DNA from: Apostichopus japonicus
Taxonomy: Eukaryota > Echinodermata > Holothuroidea > Aspidochirotida > Stichopodidae
Reading direction: 5' to 3'
DNA: 64,000 nt
Assembly: GCF_037975245.1 (NCBI RefSeq)
Contig: NC_092568.1
Coordinates: forward strand, 13,727,501 to 13,791,500
Part shown: positions 57,043-64,000 of the stretch, piece by piece
Numbering within the stretch: position 1 is the first letter of the stretch
Layout of the letters: each line of letters opens with the position of its first letter
Translations under genes and position numbers: made by a program
The notes under the pieces: model-generated
What the model saw: the letters and a program-made list of their open reading frames with translations, nothing else
The model's database searches: none
What the model was told of the DNA's origin: nothing

Positions 57043-57537
57043 GTAAGATAATGTGGCAATGAACTACAATGATATTTCTTTATCCTTAGGGGTATGGAAC
57101 TGATTATGTAGTTGCCACAATACATGTGTATGAGTACAACGTAAATGTTAATGTTCCTCAAAGGCCTATCACTTTCAGGATGGATTCAAATAGTCTGATT
57201 TGCAAATAAGGACCAGGTGTGCAAGAAGAAACACTTGAGAACTCTGGTAGAGCACATTAGTCATTTAGTGCAACCAGCTACTTGACCTGAAATACTAATT
57301 CTGATACATGAAATGTTTTGACTGTTTTGTAGAGCATACATTACCAATATTAATGTCTATTATCTGTAAATGCATACTCTGAGAATTGAATTTCAAGATA
57401 GATGTTACTCTCACAATATTAATGTTGCCTGGCTGGTAATATTAAACTGAAATTTATGTTTTGCATTATTTTGTAGCATAAAAAAACAACTGACATTTGC
57501 CAACCATCACCATATACTGTTCTGTTGTTTTAAACAG

Positions 57538-57638
57538 CCGAAATGATGTATCTGGTTTCCTATGGGGATTTTTCTGTGGATAATCTAGAGATAATCATGG
57601 ATACCTTAGTACCAATCTTCTGCAGAAAAAGTAGCAAG
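57538..57638 (+). CDS. Plus-strand gene penultimate exon
   Basis: Acceptor TTTTAAACAG|CC and donor AGCAAG|GTAAGT. After the shared codon, 33 codons: EMMYLVSYGDFSVDNLEIIM then DTLVPIFCRKSSK. Helical; phase 0 out. Confidence 0.8.
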
Positions 57639-58647
57639 GTAAGTGGTCCACTGATAATGATACATACTGATTAATAATAAAGGAACTACAAGCGTCACCG
57701 ATTTCTCTGTATTGTATTAAGAGCCTATGGGCTTCCTCAAAGCCTGAATTTCAAAGTATAGGAACTGCAAGTTTTAGCTGATTCCTTGCATCTGTCAAAC
57801 AAGCATGTAGGTTTCCATGTTTTCAGAATGGTCACAATAAAGGAACAGTACACTTCCTTAATTACACGAAACTGTTACAATATAGATCCTATAGGTTCCC
57901 TTAATTTATTTTGATTGTCCAGATATAGAGCCAACATGTTTCTATAGGCTTCTGAATTTTGTAGTAGCCGTCACAATATATGAAATATAGGTTTCCCAGA
58001 CTTATTTAACTGTGCATTATGCTTGTGAGCTTAGATGATTGAAATTCAAATATAGGTATGTGTTATTAATTTAATTGGGAAGTGGTATGTTTATTATTTT
58101 TAAATATTTGATATGCAGTTTTGGGAAGTAACAGTTTGGTAACATAAATAACACTTTTCTATAGAATCAATTCTTCAATTATAGGACAACTGGCAGATGT
58201 GCCTGGGATGCTTTGTAACGCTGTTGCTCAACATTTACTGTACCCTGTATTGCTGATTTAAAAATAAGGAAACATTTCCAAATGTCTCTCTGATTTAGTA
58301 ATTTACTTGAAGTGTAACAGTTCTTTAGGTAGTGTAATAAAGAATAAACAGACAAGAATAAAATTCCAATAGAGGCTACATTACTTATAATGTACACTAA
58401 TAATATATACACTGATAATATATACACTGATAATACTCAGGTAGATACAAATATCTTGACTTTACTCCGTATATACACTGCCCATATAGATGATACATGG
58501 ATAGGGGAAAGAAAGCATTAGTAGATCTTCCAGCTACCAAATCTAAAACTAAACCGCCCTGCTATCTGAAACCTATACTGTATGTATGAGTATTTGAAGG
58601 TAAATCTCCTCAGTCAACTAACCAACCAACTGCTTTTTGTTTTTCAG

Positions 58648-58749
58648 TTTTTGGACTATGTCAGCAAGGTTCTGTTACCTGAGCTCCTGGTGAAGATTTG
58701 TATGGATGTACTTCACCTAGACTACAAAGAGGCAGAGAGTTTATTTTGA
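58648..58749 (+). CDS. Plus-strand gene last exon
   Basis: Acceptor TTGTTTTTCAG|TTT. Thirty-three codons FLDYVSKVLLPELLVKICMD, then VLHLDYKEAESLF, and TGA at 58747-58749. The LLPE...YKEAE pattern looks like a conserved terminal helix pair. No AATAAA was noted in the first few hundred bases after the stop. Confidence 0.8.
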   Translation, partial: FLDYVSKVLLPELLVKICMDVLHLDYKEAESLF

Positions 58750-58982
58750 TCCATATATCAACAAACATTATTTTTGTCAAATGATTCTTTATCGTCCGTT
58801 AGAAAGTATCCAAATGCACATGTGTCAGATCATCTGTCATCACTTATTGGAGTATGTTTAACTGGATGACAATGATGAAAGGAGCACAAATAAGGTACTG
58901 GGTGGAGTGGCTCTTTGTAGCCATGTGGAGTTAACCAATTATTCAGTGTATTGGGTGGTTTAGCCAGTAGTATGTTAATGAC

Positions 58983-59190
58983 TGTACTGATGTGATCTAG
59001 CTCACAACATCCAGCGATGCTGATATTGCTAATAGCTGTGACAGAGGTGATCGAGGTTCACACTGTCCAGCAAAATTTATATTGCTAATAACTACATGAG
59101 GTTATCTAGCTCACAAAATCCAGCTAGATTTATATTGCTAATAGCTTTGACTGAGGTGTTCAAAGTCACACTAGATTTAATACACAAAAC
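58983..59190 (+). repeat. Diverged precursor units of the downstream satellite
   Basis: Three to four old units (GTGATCTAGCTCACAACATC, TATTGCTAATAGCTGTGACA, TTATATTGCTAATAACTACA) resemble the 53/55-bp satellite but differ at many positions. They lie between the gene's stop codon and the homogeneous array. Confidence 0.85.
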
Positions 59191-59616
59191 CCTACCATCA
59201 TTATTGGTGTTGAATTTCATGTACAACTTCCCCAAATAGCTAAGAAAAATCTTATGCCGTTTGAGATTCTGCAGATTTACTGTTTATTCTGCAAACAAAG
59301 CTGAAGACTTCATCAAGTCTATTAAAATATGACATCATTTTATTACATGTGCTTCTTTTTGGTTTTTCTTTATTTATAACAATTTTCTCTCAAGGAGATG
59401 GAAAGCTCTTAACAAAACCTTATGATAGCAGGGGTTTCAATGTCCACAGTTAAGATTTTACATTGGAAATATGAACATGAAATCAAAGAGAAATGCACTA
59501 TGACATATTACAGATTTACAAAATGACAGCAATTTTAAACTATGGTATCTCCCAAACAGAACATGATATTTCTTAGCTGTCATATAAGCTATTTAATGAT
59601 GATGGTTGACCTTTAT
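59191..59616. other. Unique AT-rich spacer
   Basis: Single-copy-looking sequence separates the diverged units from the homogeneous array. No gene. Confidence 0.5.
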
Positions 59617-62600
59617 TATTACTCACAACTGTGCTGAGGTGATCTAGTTCACACTGTCCATACTAGATTAATTTTACTCACAACTGTACTGAGATGATCT
59701 AGTTCACACTGTCCATACTAGATTAATATTGCTAACAACTGTGCTGAGATGATCTAGTTCACATTGTCCATACTAGATTAATTTTACTCACAACTGTACT
59801 GAGATGATCTAGTTCACACTGTCCATACTAGATTAATATTGCTAACAAATGTGCTGAGATGATCTAGTTCACACTGTCCATACTAGATTAATATTGCTAT
59901 CAACTGCTGAGGTGATCTAGTTCACACTGTCCATACTAGATTAACATTGCTATCAATTGCTGAGGTGATCTACAGTAGTTCACACTGTCCATACAAGATT
60001 AATATTACTCACAACTGTACTGAGGTGATCTAGTTCACACTGTCCATACTAGATTAACATTGCTATCAATTGCTGAGGTGATCTACAGTAGTTCACACTG
60101 TCCATACAAGATTAATATTACTCACAACTGTACTGAGGTGATCTAGTGCACACTGTCCATACTAGATTAATATTGCTAACAACTGTGCTGAGATTATCTA
60201 GTTCACATTGTCCATACTAGATTAATTTTACTCACAACTGTACTGAGATGATCTAGTGCACACTGTCCATACTAGATTAATATTGCTAACAACTGTGCTG
60301 AGATGATCTAGTTCACACTTGTCCATACTAGATTAATATTGCTAACAACTGTGCTGAGATGATCTAGTTCACATTGTCCATACAAGATTAATTTTACTCA
60401 CAACTGTACTGAGATGATCTAGTTCACACTGTCCATACTAGATTAATATTGCTAACAACTGTGCTGAGATGATCTAGTTCACACTGTCCATACTAGATTA
60501 ATATTGCTATCAACTGCTGAGGTGATCTAGTTCACACTGTCCATACTAGATTAATATTGCTATCAACTGCTGAGGTGATCTAGTTCACACTAGCCATACT
60601 AGATTAATATTACTCACAACTGTACTGAGGTGATCTAGTTCACACTGTCCATACTAGATTAATATTGCTAACAACTGTGCTGAGATGATCTAGTTCACAT
60701 TGTCCATACTAGATTAATTTTACTCACAACTGTACTCAGATGATCTAGTTCACACTGTCCATACTAGATTAATATTGCTAACAACTGTGCTGAGATGATC
60801 TAGTTCACACTGTCCATACTAGATTAATATTGCTATCAACTGCTGAGGTGATCTAGTTCACACTGTCCATACTAGATTAATATTGCTAACAACTGTGCTG
60901 AGATGATCTAGTTCACATTGTCCATACTAGATTAATATTACTCACAACTGTACTGAGGTGATCTAGTTCACACTGTCCATACTAGATTAATATTGCTATC
61001 AACTGTGCTGAGGTGATCTAGTTCACACTGTCCATACAACATCAATATTACTAACAACTGTGCTGAGATGATCTAGTTCACACTGTCCATACTAGATTAA
61101 TATTGCTACCAACTGCTGAGGTGATCTAGTTCACACTTCTCCATACTAGATTAATATTGCTAACAACTGTGCTGAGATGATCTAGTTCACACTGTCCATA
61201 CTAGATTAATATTGCTATCAACTGCTGAGGTGATCTAGTTCCCACTGTCCATACTAGATTAATATTACTCACAACTGTGCTGAGATGATCTAGTTCACAC
61301 TGTCCATACTAGATTAATATTGCTATCAACTGCTGAGGTGATCTAGTTCCCACTGTCCATACTAGATTAATATTACTCACAACTTTACTGAGGTGATCTA
61401 GTGCACACTGTCCATACTAGATTAATATTACTAACAACTTTACTTTACTGAGGTGATCTAGTTCACACTGTCCATACTAGATTAATATTACTAACAACTT
61501 TACTGAGGTGATCTAGTTCACACTGTCCATACTAGATTAATATTGCTTTCAACTGTGCTGAGGTGATCTAGTTCACACTGTCCATACTAGATTAATATTA
61601 CTCACAACTGTACTGAGGTGATCTAGTGCACACTGTCCATACTAGATTTATATTACTAACAACTTTACTGAGGTGATCTAGTGCACACTGTCCATACTAG
61701 ATTTATATTACTAACAACTTTACTGAGGTGATCTAGTGCACACTGTCCATACTAGATTAATATTACTAACAACTTTACTTTACTGAGGTGATCTAGTTCA
61801 CACTGTCCATACTAGATTAAAATTGCTAACAACTGTGCTGAGGTGATCTAGTTCACACTGTCCATACTAGATTAATATTGCTATCAACTGCTGAGGTGAT
61901 CTAGTTCACACTTCTCCATACTAGATTAATATTGCTAACAACTGTGCTGAGATGATCTAGTTCACACTGTCCATACTAGATTAATATTGCTATCAACTGT
62001 GCTGAGGTGATCTAGTTCACACTGTCCATACAACATCAATATTACTAACAACTGTGCTGAGATGATCTAGTTCACACTGTCCATACTAGATTAATATTGC
62101 TACCAACTGCTGAGGTGATCTAGTTCACACTGTCCATACTAGATTAATATTGCCAACAACTGCTGAGGTGATCTAGTTCACACTTCTCCATACTAGATTA
62201 ATATTGCTAACAACTGTGCTGAGATGATCTAGTTCACACTGTCCATACTAGATTAATATTGCTATCAACTGTGCTGAGATGATCTAGTTCACACTGTCCA
62301 TACAACATCAACGATACTTACAACTGTGCTGAGATGATCTAGTTCACACTGTCCATACTAGATTAATATTGCTATCAACTGCTGAGGTGATCTAGTTCAC
62401 ACTGTCCATACTAGATTAATATTGCTAACAACTGTACTGAGGTGATCTAGTTCACACTGTCCATACTAGATTAATATTGCTATCAACTGTGCTGAGGTGA
62501 TCTAGTTCACACTGTCCATACAAGATTAATATTACTCACAACTGTACTGAGGTGACTTAGTTCACACTGTCCATACTAGATTAATATTGCTAACAACTGT

Positions 62601-64000
62601 GCTGAGATGATCTAGTTCACATTGTCCATACTAGATTAATTTTACTCACAACTGTACTGAGATGATCTAGTCCACACTGTCCATACTAGATTAATATTGC
62701 TAACAGCTGTACTGAGATAATCTAGTTCACACTGTCCATACTAGATTAATATTGCTATCAACTGCTGAGGTGATCTAGTTCACACTGTCCATACTAGATT
62801 AATTTTACTCACAACTGTACTGAGGTGATCTAGTGCACACTGTCCATACTAGATTAATATTGCTATCAACTGCTGAGGTGATCTAGTTCACACTGTCCAT
62901 ACTAGATTAATATTGCTATCAACTGCTGAGGTGATCTAGTTCACACTGTCCATACTAGATTAATATTACTCACAACTGTACTGAGGTGATCTAGTGCACA
63001 CTGTCCATACTAGATTAATATTGCTATCAACTGTACTGAGGTGATCTAGTTCACACTGTCCATACTAGATTAATATTGCTATCAACTGCTGAGGTGATCT
63101 AGTTCACACTGTCCATACTAGATTAATATTGCTAACAGCTGTGCTGAGATAATCTAGTTCACACTGTCCATACTAGATTAATATTGCTATCAACTGCTGA
63201 GGTGATCTAGTTCACACTGTCCATACTAGATTAATATTACTCACAACTGTACTGAGGTGATCTAGTGCACACTGTCCATACTAGATTAATATTGCTATCA
63301 ACTGCTGAGGTGATCTAGTTCACACTGTCCATACTAGATTAATATTGCTATCAACTGCTGAGGTGATCTAGTTCACACTGTCCATACTAGATTAATATTA
63401 CTCACAACTGTACTGAGGTGATCTAGTGCACACTGTCCATACTAGATTAATATTGCTATCAACTGTACTGAGGTGATCTAGTTCACACTGTCCATACTAG
63501 ATTAATATTGCTATCAACTGCTGAGGTGATCTAGTTCACACTGTCCATACAAGATTAATATTACTCACAACTGTACTGAGGTGATCAAGTTCACACTATC
63601 CATACTAGATTAATATTGCGAACAACTATGCTGAGATGATCTAGTTCACATTGTCCATACTAGATTAATTTTACTCTCAACTGTACTGAGATGATCTAGT
63701 CCACACTGTCCATACTAGATTAATATTGCTAACAACTGTGCTGAGATAATCTAGTTCACACTGTCCATACTAGATTAATATTGCTATCAACTGCTGAGGT
63801 GATCTAGTTCACACTGTCCATACTAGATTAATATTACTCACAACTGTACTGAGGTGATCTAGTGCACACTGTCCATACTAGATTAATATTGCTAACAACT
63901 GTGCTGAGATGATCTAGTTCACACTGTCCATACTAGATTAATATTGCTATCAACTGCTGAGGTGATCTAGTTCACACTGTCCATACTAGATTAATATTAC
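59617..64000 (+). repeat. 53/55-bp satellite array, about 80 units, runs off the window
   Basis: The unit reads GATCTAGTTCACACTGTCCA, TACTAGATTAATATTGCTAA, CAACTGTGCTGAGAT (55 bp); a common variant ends CAACTGCTGAGGT (53 bp). A third type inserts TTTAC. Each unit holds the exact inverted pair ATCTAGT...ACTAGAT around a 13-nt loop, a potential hairpin. Variants (TACTCACAACTGTACTGAGG, GTGCACACTG, CACTTCTCC, ACAACATCAAT) recur in fixed order, showing higher-order duplication, for instance blocks about 994 bp apart (61031 and 62025). No open frame survives. It could be pericentromeric or a local expansion; its right end is beyond the window. Confidence 0.97.

Larger units (their letters stand above)
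35929..58749 (+). other. Multi-exon gene for an unidentified, probably nuclear protein
   Basis: Ten plus-strand exons with GT-AG introns join without a phase error and end at TGA 58747-58749. The 5' exon(s) with the start codon are not found. The N-terminal part is helical and hydrophobic (exons 1-3), then a basic stretch. Next comes a 700-residue Ser/Lys/Glu-rich disordered region with a nuclear-localisation-like cluster (RKRKKLKRG at 51984-52010) followed by SSSDEES, and finally a compact helical tail of about 110 residues. A PIP-box-like SQPISKYF occurs in exon 5. Together this suggests a chromatin or genome-maintenance factor, which is inference. The tail KVLLPELLVKICMD faintly recalls PWWP3/MUM1-type C termini; I could not confirm this. 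Introns are loaded with AGGTCA repeats and a 5-kb transposon. Confidence 0.8.

Noticed and set aside
59617-64000. CRISPR-like array
   Set aside because: Units are directly adjacent satellite repeats with no unique spacers, in a eukaryotic genome.

Overview
The window is eukaryotic, AT-rich and intron-bearing. It most likely comes from a marine invertebrate deuterostome, probably an echinoderm. The support is indirect: GT-AG split genes, a vertebrate-like NPAS4 homologue with many introns, very many short TIR transposons with long G/C homopolymers, a Penelope-like element and CR1/L2-type LINE remains, and a dispersed family packed with AGGTCA half-sites. Species level is inference.

Two split genes can be reconstructed from exons whose splice phases fit. 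On the minus strand, from 24632 down to 14875, lies a bHLH-PAS transcription factor of the NPAS4/dysfusion family. Seven exons are found (bHLH, a 50-nt microexon, two PAS-A exons, one linker/PAS-B exon and two PAS-B exons). One short PAS-A exon (between 15968 and 19442) and the C-terminal exon(s) below 14875 were not located. On the plus strand, 35929-58749, ten exons join into one reading frame with a TGA at 58747-58749. It encodes a long, mostly disordered, basic/acidic protein that looks nuclear and that I cannot name; its first exon was not found. The bases at 40-228 may be the last exon of another plus-strand gene.

Region by region: 1-5350 is gene-poor, with AGGTCA-type dispersed repeats and a 294-bp tandem repeat. 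5350-10850 is a stack of nested TIR elements, two with clean target-site duplications. 12429-12656 holds a retroposon that starts with the 5' end of U2 snRNA and is flanked by a 16-bp duplication. 13460-14190 and 26905-27884 are LINE remnants. 14.8-24.7 kb is the NPAS4-like gene. 28-35 kb is mostly TIR elements and one copy of an unnamed 2-kb repeat, whose second copy lies at 38.4-39.5 kb. The introns of the plus-strand gene hold AGGTCA repeats and, at 41192-46326, a 5.1-kb TIR-bounded composite with an exact 8-bp target duplication. Inside it sits a 5'-truncated Penelope-like retroelement with 445-bp inverted arms, each carrying a hammerhead ribozyme. From about 59617 to the window edge runs a 53/55-bp satellite of roughly 80 units, each able to form a hairpin, with signs of higher-order repeats. 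No prokaryote-type features, CRISPR arrays, rRNA or tRNA genes were seen.
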